From Streptomyces sp. Edi4 (GTDB taxonomy: Bacteria > Actinomycetota > Actinomycetes > Streptomycetales > Streptomycetaceae): DNA of 64,000 nt. Position numbers and translations under genes: made by a program. Below, piece by piece: positions 1 to 7,799 of this stretch. Position 1 is the first letter of the stretch. The number at the start of each line of letters is the position of its first letter. The stretch lies in contig NZ_JBEJGY010000004.1 of NCBI RefSeq assembly GCF_040253615.1, positions 6,944,001-7,008,000 on the forward strand, written 5' to 3'. The notes beneath the pieces were generated by a model. It did not search any database. It worked only from the letters and a program-made list of their open reading frames with translations, and was not told where the DNA came from.

Positions 1-632
1 ATTCGGACACCGATCTGCGCCGTCTGATCGCCGCCGCGCCTGATGCCGCCGGGCAGGTCAGCGGGCTGCTCAGGGATCTCGACCCGCAGCTCAGTGTGGT
101 GCTCGCCAATCTCCTCACCACGGCGGACGTGGCCGTGACCCGGCAGCGTGGAATCGAGGAACTGCTGGTGAAAGTACCCCCGTTGGCCGCCGCCGGCGCC
201 ACCGCCATCGACGCGAAGGGCGCCCACCTCGGCATGGCGACCACCTTCTTCGCGCCGCTGCCCTGCACCGACGGGTACGGCGGTACCACCTACCGCAACG
301 GCCTCGAAACCCTCGACACCCCCCAGCTCAACACCAAGGCCCGATGCGCCGCGCCGGCGAGCAGCGGCATCGACGTACGGGGCTCGGCGCACGCCCCGAG
401 CGGAGGGCCGGTTCCGGACCCGGCCCGACCGGGGTCCTTGCCGGCCGGGTCGTACCAGGCGGCCGACCGGTCTTCCGCGCCGGGAGCGTCACCCGAAGCC
501 GTACAGGAGCAGCTTCCCGGCGCACTCGGACTGCCGGCCCTGCCCGGCGGCGGCCCATCGGACCTGGCCGGACTACTCGGTCTGAGGCGTGACGCGGCAG
601 GAAACGCTCCTGGACAGGACGGGCGGCCGTGA
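1..632 (+). CDS. MCE-family protein, C-terminal part (5' end outside window)
   Basis: This open frame enters from the left edge (codons in register from base 3) and stops at 630-632. The visible part is the tail of an Mce/MlaD-type protein, the lipid-binding substrate subunit of an actinobacterial Mce importer. It contains the family-like stretch with LANLLTTADVAVTRQRGIEE, a region that follows the coiled coil, then a Cys-containing segment (FAPLPCTDGY...KARCA). A long Pro/Ala/Gly-rich, probably disordered tail follows. The Mce-associated membrane proteins immediately downstream support the call. Which of MceA-F it is cannot be decided without the MlaD domain; a last-position MceF-like subunit is my guess. 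Confidence 0.8.
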   Translation, partial: SDTDLRRLIAAAPDAAGQVSGLLRDLDPQLSVVLANLLTTADVAVTRQRGIEELLVKVPPLAAAGATAIDAKGAHLGMATTFFAPLPCTDGYGGTTYRNGLETLDTPQLNTKARCAAPASSGIDVRGSAHAPSGGPVPDPARPGSLPAGSYQAADRSSAPGASPEAVQEQLPGALGLPALPGGGPSDLAGLLGLRRDAAGNAPGQDGRP

Positions 633-1135
633 TGCGGTGTCCGAGTGGGATCCGGCTCCGTCGCGTCCTCGTGGTGGCCGTGATCGCGCTCTCAGCGGCC
701 TTCACGGTGCTCGGGGGATGGGCCTACCTCGAGGCGCGCGGCGACTCGTCCCTGGCGTACGCCGCCTCGCGCGACGCCGCACTGAAGGCGGGCCGTACGC
801 AGATCGCAGCGCTCTCGACACTGGACGCCGCCCACCCCGACGCGGCGTTGCGCACCTGGCTCGACGCCTCCACGGGGCCCCTTCACGACGAGCTCCGTCG
901 GGCGGGCATCGCGAAACCGTCGACCTCGGCACGCGGCGATGTCACCGACGCCGCGCTCACCGCGCTCGACGACCGGGCGGGCAGCGCAAAGCTGATCGCG
1001 ACCGTGCAGGTCCGGCTCACTCCGACGAGCGGCACCGCCACCACCGACCGCAAGCGCTTCGAAGCGGCGCTCGAACGCACCGACTCCGGCTGGAAGTTGA
1101 AGGCACTCAACGCGGTCCCGGTCGCCGCCCCCTGA
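629..1135 (+). CDS. Mce-associated membrane protein (short type, copy 1)
   Basis: A 168-residue protein whose GTG start (629) overlaps the upstream stop as GTGA; an ATG at 632 is an equally possible start. One hydrophobic segment near the N-terminus (VLVVAVIALSAAFTVLGGWA) is followed by an extracytoplasmic domain beginning with SLAYAASRDAALKAG. It ends with the GWKLKALNAVP motif typical of Mce-associated (Mas/VirB8-like fold) proteins. The gene is translationally coupled to the MCE gene. It is closely related in architecture to the gene at 2010-2537, and each is followed by a longer Mce-associated protein. These proteins are thought to stabilise Mce complexes; the exact role is unknown. Confidence 0.75.
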   Translation: MMRCPSGIRLRRVLVVAVIALSAAFTVLGGWAYLEARGDSSLAYAASRDAALKAGRTQIAALSTLDAAHPDAALRTWLDASTGPLHDELRRAGIAKPSTSARGDVTDAALTALDDRAGSAKLIATVQVRLTPTSGTATTDRKRFEAALERTDSGWKLKALNAVPVAAP

Positions 1136-1161
1136 CCCCGCAGCGATAGGGAGAAGACAGC

Positions 1162-1926
1162 GTGAGCACAGCAGAGGTGGAGGCCACCCCGGGCCCGGAC
1201 GGAGACCGGGCAGCCGACGAGGACCAGGGCGCCGGACGAGCGAGTGGACCCGAACATCCGGGCCCGGGCTCGCAGGCCCAGGCCCAGGCGGCCCCGGCCC
1301 AGGCCCCGCACGCCGGCCCGACGGATCACGACGGCGCCCAACCCGCTGACCCGGCGGATTTCGGCGGCGCCCGCCCCACCGACCCGATGGAACCCGACGG
1401 CGCCCGCCCCGCCGACGACGTGCCGTCCGGACGTCCACGTCGGGTGCTCGTCCTCGCCTGCGTCCTGATTCTTCTCCTGAGCGGCGGCGGACTGCTGTTC
1501 GCGGCAAGGCAGTTGACCGACGCGCCGGCCGCGAACAACCGGGCGCTCACCGACGCCGGGGCGACCACGCAAGTCATCGGGGACGTCAGCGACACGCTCG
1601 GCAAGGTGTTCTCCTATGTGCCCCAGGACACCGGCGTCACCGAGGACGCGGCGCGGGACCTGCTCGGCGGGCGCGCCGCGAGTCAATACGCCGCGCTCTT
1701 CGGCGAGTTGAGGCAGCGCGTGGCGGAGCAGAAGCTCAGCCTGACCACTCATGTGGTGCGGGCCGCGGTGGTGCGGCTGACCCGCGACCAGGCAGAGCTG
1801 CTGGTCTTCCTCGACCAAAGGGCGCAACGAGACGGAAAGCCGGCGACCGCTGCCGCCGCCCAACTGCACGTTACCGCCCAACTCATCGGCGGTCACTGGC
1901 AGATCACCGACATGCAGGCACGTTAG
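1162..1926 (+). CDS. Mce-associated membrane protein (long type, copy 1)
   Basis: A 254-residue protein with a GTG start preceded by a GGGAGAAG ribosome-binding site. Residues 1 to about 90 are acidic, Pro/Ala/Asp-rich and probably disordered in the cytoplasm. A single membrane segment follows (VLVLACVLILLLSGGGLLF), then an outer domain with NNRALTDAGATTQVIGDVSD and a stretch ending HWQITDMQAR. The RxALTD...TxxV pattern after the membrane segment is shared with the protein at 2570-3565. It belongs to the Mce operon and probably forms part of the envelope-spanning importer. The function is inferred from family and context only. Confidence 0.72.
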   Translation: MSTAEVEATPGPDGDRAADEDQGAGRASGPEHPGPGSQAQAQAAPAQAPHAGPTDHDGAQPADPADFGGARPTDPMEPDGARPADDVPSGRPRRVLVLACVLILLLSGGGLLFAARQLTDAPAANNRALTDAGATTQVIGDVSDTLGKVFSYVPQDTGVTEDAARDLLGGRAASQYAALFGELRQRVAEQKLSLTTHVVRAAVVRLTRDQAELLVFLDQRAQRDGKPATAAAAQLHVTAQLIGGHWQITDMQAR

Positions 1927-2009
1927 ACGGCGCCGCCCGGCGCCCCTCGTCCCCAGGGCCACCACCCACCGAGACCTCACAGCCGCCACACAGAGGGAGC
2001 CCCAAGAAC

Positions 2010-2537
2010 ATGGCACGCATGACGATCCAGCCCCTGCTCGTCGTCGCTATGGCGCTCACGTTGCTCGCGGGCGGGTTCGCGGCGTGGGCGGGCTGGTCCT
2101 GGTACGGCGCCGCGCACGACGACTCCGCCGCTTACGCCCGTTCCCGGGACAGGGTCCTCGCGGCGGGCGAGCAGGCCGTGCAGAACCTCTCTACCCTCGA
2201 CCACAAGGACCTCGCCCACGGTCTCGACATGTGGCAGGACTCCACCACCGGCGACCTGCACCAGCAACTGGCAGCAGGGCGAGGCGAGTTCGAGAAGCAG
2301 GTGCAGCAGGCGCAGACCGTGACCACCGCCAAGGTGCTCGACGGCGCGGTCACCGAGCTCGACGACCGGGCCGGCCGGGCCCGGGTCATGGTGGCTCTGC
2401 GCATCACGGTGCAGGCGCCCAAACAGCAGCCCGCGGCCAAGGACAGCCGGATGCTCGGCGAACTCACCCGCACGCCGGGCGGCTGGAAGCTCAGCGCACT
2501 CGGCCAGGCCCCGGTCGGCAACAGCGCGGCCAACTGA
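2010..2537 (+). CDS. Mce-associated membrane protein (short type, copy 2)
   Basis: A 175-residue protein starting with ATG at 2010, preceded by GAGGGAG. The N-terminal membrane segment (LLVVAMALTLLAGGFAAWAG) and the following SAAYARSRDRVLAAGEQAVQ match the layout of the protein at 629-1135, as do TELDDRAGRARVMVAL and the closing GWKLSALGQAPV. The two proteins are clearly paralogous. The gene sits about 80 bp after the preceding gene in the same operon and is followed by a second long-type partner, giving a repeated short-long pair. Confidence 0.74.
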   Translation: MARMTIQPLLVVAMALTLLAGGFAAWAGWSWYGAAHDDSAAYARSRDRVLAAGEQAVQNLSTLDHKDLAHGLDMWQDSTTGDLHQQLAAGRGEFEKQVQQAQTVTTAKVLDGAVTELDDRAGRARVMVALRITVQAPKQQPAAKDSRMLGELTRTPGGWKLSALGQAPVGNSAAN

Positions 2538-2569
2538 TCCCTCTCTCGTACTCCGGACAGGAGCCGCAC

Positions 2570-3565
2570 ATGTCGACCACCCGCCACCTGGTCAACCGCC
2601 AACGCCGCCTGGCTCACGCGGACGCCGCCCGCGCCGCAGTCGAGTCGCCGCCCGAGGCGGGGCGCGGCGCTGGGAAATCTGCTACATCCCCCATCTCCCC
2701 AGCGTCCCCTACGAAGCCTGGTAAGTCCCTTGTGCGCAAGGGGAATTCGCGTGGCAATGTCCCAGGGGCAGGGGCAGGGGCAGGGGCAGGGGCGGAGCCC
2801 GCGGCATCCTCGGCGTCGCCGACGTCTTCGGGTGCCCCGGGCTCTCAGGCGCGCAGCCGCTTCCCCGCCCCGCGACGCCGGCCTGGCAGGGGGGACGGCG
2901 AAGACGCGGGCGGGGCGACCGGTGTCGGAGGTGGGGACCGCGGTGAGGCCGGCAGGAAGGTTGGCGAAGAGGCCGGCGACGGGGCGGACGTCGGACGTGT
3001 CGTCTCGGTTCTGCGCCGGGTCACCCGCGTCCCCCTACCCGTCGTTCTGTGCGTACTCGTCGTCCTGTTCGGCGCGTTCGGCGGCCTCGCCCTCACCCGG
3101 GCCGAGGCGCTGCGTTCCGACCCGGCCGCCCGGAACGCCGCCCTGACCGATCCCGCCCGTACCAGCGATGTCAAGGGCCAGACCGCCAAAGCCGTCGCCG
3201 CGTTGTTCTCGTACAACTACGCGGACACCGCCCCCACCGACAAGGCGGCCTCAACTCTTGTGACCGGCAAGGCGGTTCAGCAGCACCACGACATGCTGGC
3301 CGCCGTCCGGTCCCAGGGCAAGGACCAGAAACTGGTGCTGACGACCACCGTGACGGAGAGCGGAGTGGAGATGATCGACGGCTCCCGCGCCCGGGTTCTC
3401 GTCTACGCCGACCAGAGCAGCACGCGGACGGCGGGCAAGAAGCCCGAAACGTCCTACGCCGCCGCGATGTTCGCCGTCGACGTGGTGCGCGGAAGCGGCT
3501 CCAGTGGTTCCAGCGGTTCCACCTGGAGGATCTCCGGCATCGACACCTTCGGGCAGGGATCATGA
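2570..3565 (+). CDS. Mce-associated membrane protein (long type, copy 2)
   Basis: A 331-residue protein. I place the start at ATG 2570 because it directly follows the previous gene and has GGACAGGAG upstream; the frame is open further 5' but that part reads as a shadow of the upstream gene. The first ~160 residues are low complexity (Gly/Ala/Pro, an Ala-Gly run near residue 65, Gly/Asp-rich later). One membrane segment follows (VPLPVVLCVLVVLFGAFGGL), then NAALTDPARTSDVKGQ and an outer domain ending WRISGIDTFG. It pairs with the preceding short-type protein and ends by overlapping the transglycosylase start (ATGA). Confidence 0.72.
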   Translation: MSTTRHLVNRQRRLAHADAARAAVESPPEAGRGAGKSATSPISPASPTKPGKSLVRKGNSRGNVPGAGAGAGAGAEPAASSASPTSSGAPGSQARSRFPAPRRRPGRGDGEDAGGATGVGGGDRGEAGRKVGEEAGDGADVGRVVSVLRRVTRVPLPVVLCVLVVLFGAFGGLALTRAEALRSDPAARNAALTDPARTSDVKGQTAKAVAALFSYNYADTAPTDKAASTLVTGKAVQQHHDMLAAVRSQGKDQKLVLTTTVTESGVEMIDGSRARVLVYADQSSTRTAGKKPETSYAAAMFAVDVVRGSGSSGSSGSTWRISGIDTFGQGS

Positions 3566-4839
3566 AGGCCCCGCAAGGGCTCGTCGGTGCCTGGCCCATC
3601 GCGCTCCGGCTGCCCGGCGGAAAGCGCTTTCGGCGGGGCCTTACCGGTACGGCGGTGGCGGCCGTCACGATGGCCGCGCTCACTGCCTCGCAGGCCCCCG
3701 GCCTGCTGGGTACCGTGCCCCAGCGGCAGGAGGGAGCGGCTGCCGGATCCGGGGTCACGCCGAGCGAGCAACCGCCGTCCGACGGTTCCTACCACACGGA
3801 ACTCCCGCCACTCATCCCGCCGCAGGACTCGCAGAGCCCGCAGTCCCCACCACCCCCGCAGGACTCTCCTGGGGCGGCGGTGTCCGATCCGGTGTGGGAC
3901 CAGGAGGGCATCCCGGCCACCGTGCTCGCCGCCTACCAGCAGGCGCAGAGAGCGCTCTCACGCACGGTGCCGGGCTGTCATCTTCCCTGGCAACTGCTCG
4001 CGGCCCTGGGCAAGGTCGAGTCGGGGCACGCGGGCGGGGGGCGAGTCGACGCGCACGGCACCACCCTCACGCCGATCCTCGGACCGGTGCTGAACGGCGC
4101 GGGCTTCGCGCACATCGCCGACACCGATCACGGGACGCTGGACGGAGACGACCACTACGACCGTGCCGTGGGGCCCATGCAGTTCATCCCGTCCACTTGG
4201 GCCACCTGGGCTCAGGACGGCAATGGCGACGGAAGGAAGGACCCCAACAACGTCTTCGACGCGGCGCTCGCAGCCGGCGTGTATCTGTGCGCGGACGCCC
4301 GGAACCTGGCCGTCCCGGCCGACCTGGAGCGCGCGGTCCTGAGCTACAACCACTCCGCCGACTATCTGCGTACGGTCCTGTCGTGGCTGGACTTCTACCG
4401 CCGGGGCACCCATACCGTGCCGGACGGGAAGGGAGCGCTTCCCAGCACGCCGGGAGCCGGCAGCGCCGGGCAGATGGACGCCGACCACGGCCGTAAGCAG
4501 GGTGGCGGGATCGTGATCGGACCCCAGCCGGGAGGCGTGCGGCCCTCGGCCTCGGTGCCGACGCCGCCCGTGGGCAGCCCCACCTCCTCGCTTCCGCCGC
4601 ATCCGCCCTCCGCGTCCCCCTCCGGCTCCGCTTCGCCGTCCCCCTCGGCTTCGCCTTCGTCGTCCGAGGGCCCCGGTCAGTCTCCGTCGCCCTCGCCCTC
4701 TGAGAGCGCGACCAACGGCCCCTCGCCGTCGGGGAGCCCCGGCGGGCCGGCCTGCTCCAGCGGGCCGCCCTCGGCCTCCGCGACGCCGGACCCGAGCGTT
4801 CCACCATCAGGCCCGGGCTGCCCGTCACCTACTCCCTGA
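3562..4839 (+). CDS. Secreted lytic transglycosylase (SLT fold) with Ser/Pro-rich tail
   Basis: A 425-residue protein starting with ATG 3562, overlapping the previous stop (ATGA). An N-terminal hydrophobic segment (about residues 30-50) looks like a signal or anchor. After a Pro-rich linker there is a soluble lytic transglycosylase domain: LLAALGKVESGHAGGG supplies the catalytic Glu, GPMQFIPSTWATW is the family's GxMQF(I/M)PSTW motif, and VLSYNHSADYL is the closing YN motif. The last ~110 residues are Ser/Pro/Gly repeats, a likely wall-spanning linker. It probably cleaves peptidoglycan outside the membrane and may open the wall for the Mce machinery. An exact GAGAGCGCTCTC palindrome lies inside it at 3948-3959. 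Confidence 0.82.
   Translation: MKAPQGLVGAWPIALRLPGGKRFRRGLTGTAVAAVTMAALTASQAPGLLGTVPQRQEGAAAGSGVTPSEQPPSDGSYHTELPPLIPPQDSQSPQSPPPPQDSPGAAVSDPVWDQEGIPATVLAAYQQAQRALSRTVPGCHLPWQLLAALGKVESGHAGGGRVDAHGTTLTPILGPVLNGAGFAHIADTDHGTLDGDDHYDRAVGPMQFIPSTWATWAQDGNGDGRKDPNNVFDAALAAGVYLCADARNLAVPADLERAVLSYNHSADYLRTVLSWLDFYRRGTHTVPDGKGALPSTPGAGSAGQMDADHGRKQGGGIVIGPQPGGVRPSASVPTPPVGSPTSSLPPHPPSASPSGSASPSPSASPSSSEGPGQSPSPSPSESATNGPSPSGSPGGPACSSGPPSASATPDPSVPPSGPGCPSPTP
3948..3959. repeat. GAGAGCGCTCTC palindrome inside the transglycosylase gene
   Basis: A perfect 12-bp palindrome within coding sequence (encoding part of Gln-Arg-Ala-Leu-Ser). It is an exact copy of the element that forms the arrays at 28826-29004 and 33055-33398. 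Confidence 0.7.
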
Positions 4840-4879
4840 CGTTCTCCTTGACGTGCTCCCTGACGGCGTTCGGAGCTTG

Positions 4880-4900
4880 CGGAGCCCCGGCAAGGCTCCG
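4880..4900. terminator. Bidirectional hairpin between convergent genes
   Basis: CGGAGCC (4880-4886) and GGCTCCG (4894-4900) form a perfect 7-bp stem with a 7-nt loop. It lies between the transglycosylase (stop 4839) and the convergent ligase gene (stop 4916). No T-run is present, as is usual in Streptomyces. Confidence 0.5.
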
Positions 4901-4915
4901 ATCGGCCCCCGAGGC

Positions 4916-6049
4916 TCACCCGCCGTCCGTCGTCTCCTCCGGCGAACCGGCCCCCGGCGAACCGGCCCCCGGCGTCAGGACTTCCGGCGACAGGACCTCC
5001 GCGAGGTCGTAACCGACCGGCTCCTCCAACTGGGCGTAGGTGCAGCTGCTGGGAGCGCGATCAGGACGCCAGCGCCGGAACTGCGCGGTGTGGCGGAACC
5101 GGTCTCCCTCCATGTGGTCGTACGCCACCTCCACCACCAGCTCGGGCCGCACCGCCACCCACGACAGGTCCTTCTTGCCGGTCCAGCGGCTGGTGGCACC
5201 CGGCAGACGTGCGCCCTCGTGTGCGGCCTCCTCGGCCCAGGCGGCCCACGGGTGGCCCTCGGCCACGGGATCGGTCATGAGCAGCGGGGCGAGTTCTTCG
5301 ATCAGTTCCGCTCGGCGCTTCATCGGGAACGCGGCGCACACGCCGACGTGCTGCAGAGCGCCCTCGGCGTCGTGCAGGCCGAGCAGGAGCGAGCCGACGA
5401 CCGGACCGCTCTTGTGATGGCGGTAGCCGGCCACCACGACATCCGCCGTGCGCTCGTGTTTGATCTTGTACATGAGGCGGGCGTCGGGCCGGTAGGGCAG
5501 ATCGAGCGGTTTGGCGACGACGCCGTCGAGTCCCGCGCCCTCGTACTGGTCGAACCAGCGGCGCGCCACCTCGATGTCGGTCGTGGCCGGGGCCAGGTAG
5601 ACCGGCGCTGAAACCGCTCTCAACGCCTCGGTCAGCAGGGCCCGGCGCTCGGTCAGAGGTGTGTCGAGCAGCGCCGTGTCCCCGAGCGCCAGCAGGTCGA
5701 AGGCGACGAAACTGGCCGGGGTCTGCTCGGCGAGCAGTCTCACGCGGGACGCGGCGGGGTGGATGCGCTCGGTGAGCCGGTCGAAGTCCAGGCGCCCCTG
5801 GTACGCGATGACGATCTCACCGTCCACCACGCAGCGCTCGGGCAACCGCTGCGCCAGGGCTGCCGCCAGTTCGGGAAAGTAGCGGGTCAGAGGCTTGCCG
5901 TTGCGACTGCCGATGACGACGTCGGCGCCGTCCCGGTGCACGATCGCCCGGAACCCGTCCCACTTCGCCTCGTACTGCATCCCGGGCGGAATCTTCGCCA
6001 CGGACTTGGCGAGCATCGGCTTGACGGGCGGCATCACCGGGAGATCCAT
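4916..6049 (-). CDS. ATP-dependent DNA ligase, LigD ligase-domain type
   Basis: A 377-residue stand-alone ligase. The start MDLPVMPPVKPMLA (ATG at 6049) is chosen because conserved sequence begins there; longer in-frame starts lack similarity. EAKWDGFRAI carries the adenylated lysine (about residue 29, KxDG motif), and DGEIV, FDLL, GLDGVVAK and MYKIKHERTADVVV correspond to later nucleotidyltransferase motifs. The C-terminal half is an OB-fold domain (PELVVEVAYDHMEGDRFRH). Together with the divergent polymerase gene it reconstitutes two thirds of LigD, used with Ku in non-homologous end joining or related repair. No nuclease domain is seen. It shares the intergenic promoter region with the divergent gene. 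Confidence 0.88.
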   Translation of the reverse strand: MDLPVMPPVKPMLAKSVAKIPPGMQYEAKWDGFRAIVHRDGADVVIGSRNGKPLTRYFPELAAALAQRLPERCVVDGEIVIAYQGRLDFDRLTERIHPAASRVRLLAEQTPASFVAFDLLALGDTALLDTPLTERRALLTEALRAVSAPVYLAPATTDIEVARRWFDQYEGAGLDGVVAKPLDLPYRPDARLMYKIKHERTADVVVAGYRHHKSGPVVGSLLLGLHDAEGALQHVGVCAAFPMKRRAELIEELAPLLMTDPVAEGHPWAAWAEEAAHEGARLPGATSRWTGKKDLSWVAVRPELVVEVAYDHMEGDRFRHTAQFRRWRPDRAPSSCTYAQLEEPVGYDLAEVLSPEVLTPGAGSPGAGSPEETTDGG

Positions 6050-6091
6050 GCAGCCGATTCTTACCGATATGCGCCATTGTCGCCCTCCGCC

Positions 6092-6097
6092 TACCGT
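6092..6097 (+). promoter_or_regulatory. Putative -10 box of a leaderless promoter (ligD polymerase)
   Basis: TACCGT ends 7 nt before the ATG at 6105, and no Shine-Dalgarno sequence lies between. The same TANNNT-N7/8-ATG spacing recurs before several other solitary genes here. Confidence 0.4.
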
Positions 6098-6104
6098 GGC
6101 CTGC

Positions 6105-7145
6105 ATGGGTAAGGGTGAGGCGATCGAGCTGGAGGTCGGCGGGCGGACCGTGCGGCTCTCGAATCCGGACAAGGTGTACTTTCCCGAGCCCGGCTACACC
6201 AAGCTGGACGTGGCGCGGTACTACCTGGCCGTCGCCGACGGCATCACCCGTGCTGTGCGCGACCGGCCCACCACGTTGGAGCGCTATCCCGACGGGGTCG
6301 ACGGCGAGTCGTTCTTCCAGAAGCGGGCCCCCAAGAACCTCCCCGAATGGATTCCCACCGCCAGGATCGAGTTCCCGAGCGGACGGCACGCGGACGAGAT
6401 CTGCCCCACCGAACCGGCCGCCGTTGTATGGGCCGCGCAGCTCGGGTGCCTGACGTTCCACCCGTGGCCGGTACGGCGCGAAGCCACCGACCACCCCGAC
6501 GAACTCCGCATCGACCTGGACCCCCAGCCCGGGACCGACTTCGATGACGCCGTCCCCGTGGCTCACGAACTGCGGGCCTTTCTGGGGGAGTTGGGCATCA
6601 CTGGCTGGCCGAAGACGTCCGGCGGGCGGGGCATCCACGTCTTCGTGCCCATCGAGCCGCGCTGGACGTTCACCGAGGTGCGCCGCTGCGCCATCGCCAT
6701 CGGGCGTGAGCTGGAGCGCCGCATGGCGGGCCGGGTCACCACGGCCTGGTGGAAGGAGGAACGCGGCGAGCGGATTTTCGTGGACTACAACCAGACCGCG
6801 CGCGACCGCACCATCGCCTCCGCCTACTCGGTGCGCCCCAAGCCGCACGCCCCGGTCTCGGCGCCGCTGCGCTGGGACGAACTCGACGACGTGCACCCCA
6901 CGGACTTCGACCTGCGGTCCATGCCCGCGCGCTACGCCGAACTCGGCGATCTGCACGCGGACATGGACGACCACGCCTTCGGACTTGAGCCGCTGCTGGA
7001 ACTCGCGGAGCGGGACGAGCGCGACCATCGGCTCGGCGACATGCCGTACCCGCCGGACTATCCCAAGATGCCGGGGGAGCCCAAACGGGTGCAGCCGAGC
7101 CGCGCCGCCAAGGACCCCGCCAGGAGCCCCGCCAAGGACACCTGA
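6105..7145 (+). CDS. LigD-type DNA polymerase/primase domain protein
   Basis: A 346-residue archaeo-eukaryotic-primase-type polymerase. It begins MGKGEAIELEVGGRTVRLSN, typical of LigD PolDom proteins. LSNPDKVYFPE, DELRIDLDPQPG (catalytic Asp pair, DxD) and KTSGGRGIHVFVPI (the SGxxGxH triphosphate-binding motif) are all visible, as is the third-Asp region ERIFVDYNQTARDRTIA. It fills or extends ends during repair, accepting ribonucleotides in characterised relatives. It lies divergent to the ligase gene with only 55 bp between the starts, so they are probably co-regulated. The tail is Lys/Pro/Ala-rich. Nothing in the sequence suggests it is inactive. Confidence 0.9.
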   Translation: MGKGEAIELEVGGRTVRLSNPDKVYFPEPGYTKLDVARYYLAVADGITRAVRDRPTTLERYPDGVDGESFFQKRAPKNLPEWIPTARIEFPSGRHADEICPTEPAAVVWAAQLGCLTFHPWPVRREATDHPDELRIDLDPQPGTDFDDAVPVAHELRAFLGELGITGWPKTSGGRGIHVFVPIEPRWTFTEVRRCAIAIGRELERRMAGRVTTAWWKEERGERIFVDYNQTARDRTIASAYSVRPKPHAPVSAPLRWDELDDVHPTDFDLRSMPARYAELGDLHADMDDHAFGLEPLLELAERDERDHRLGDMPYPPDYPKMPGEPKRVQPSRAAKDPARSPAKDT

Positions 7146-7249
7146 GCACGGCAGCTCGCCGACACGGACACGGCGATACCCCGGCACGACAGTCGGGCAG
7201 CACGTCAGTCCGGCAGCACGTCAGCGCGGCCGTGCGGACCAGAGGCGAG

Positions 7250-7480
7250 TCAGGCGGCCGGGGCTGGCGAGGCGGGCGCGAAGGCCGCCGAGCCCATCCC
7301 GCGTTCCTTGGTGTCGGCGTCGGTGAAGGCATCGGTGAACACGAAGGAGCCGATGGGCACCTTGCGTTCGTCGCTGAGCGCGGCCACCAAGTCCTGTGCC
7401 GTTACCGTCTCCAGGACGGCCCGGGCGCTGGGAGCGCTCTCAGGCAGGCGTGCGATGCCCAGGTTGCGGGCAGAGGCGAC
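7250..7480 (-). pseudogene. C-terminal remnant of an unidentified gene
   Basis: A reverse-strand frame ending at 7250 has Streptomyces-like codon use (mostly G/C third bases) over about 75 codons, for example KVPIGSFVFTDAFTDADTKE. Upstream of roughly 7480 the frame loses this character and no plausible start with a ribosome-binding site is seen. I do not recognise the family. It looks like the 3' end of a gene whose 5' part has been lost, with palindrome copies (7430, 7552, 7608, 7663) occupying the lost part. Confidence 0.3.
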
Positions 7481-7674
7481 GTTTCGGGTGGTGATTAGGC
7501 GGCGGTACGCGCTGGGTCGGTCGGTCGGCGCACTCCGGGTGACGCCGTGGTGAGAGCGTTCTCGGGGCCGCGCCAGACCGGGGAGAGCTCGGGCCGGCGG
7601 TCCCTTTGGGAGCGCTCTCAAAGGTTGGGCCAGCCTGCCGGCCCTCGGCCAGGGGGCACCGTGGGAGCGCTCTC
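7430..7674. repeat. Cluster of four GAGAGCGCTCTC-type palindromes
   Basis: GGGAGCGCTCTC at 7430-7441, 7608-7619 and 7663-7674, and GAGAGCGTTCTC at 7552-7563. The last three begin 56 and 55 bp apart, about twice the 27-28 bp period of the array at 33055-33398. The rest of 7146-7799 holds the gene remnant and nothing else that I can identify. Confidence 0.65.
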
Positions 7675-7799
7675 AGCCCCCTCAGGCCCCCAGCCGCCCC
7701 CGCCCCTTCCGTACCGAATTGTCAGCACCCGGTACAAGACTCAAGATGGCAGGACAACGGGATCCCCGACGGAGCTCACGCTTCACGAAGGAGCTCATC

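Noticed and set aside
3001..3560. An N-terminal extension of the lytic transglycosylase reaching back to about 3049
   Set aside because: The open frame there is the shadow of the Mce-associated gene in another frame; ATG 3562 gives the usual coupled start and signal segment.
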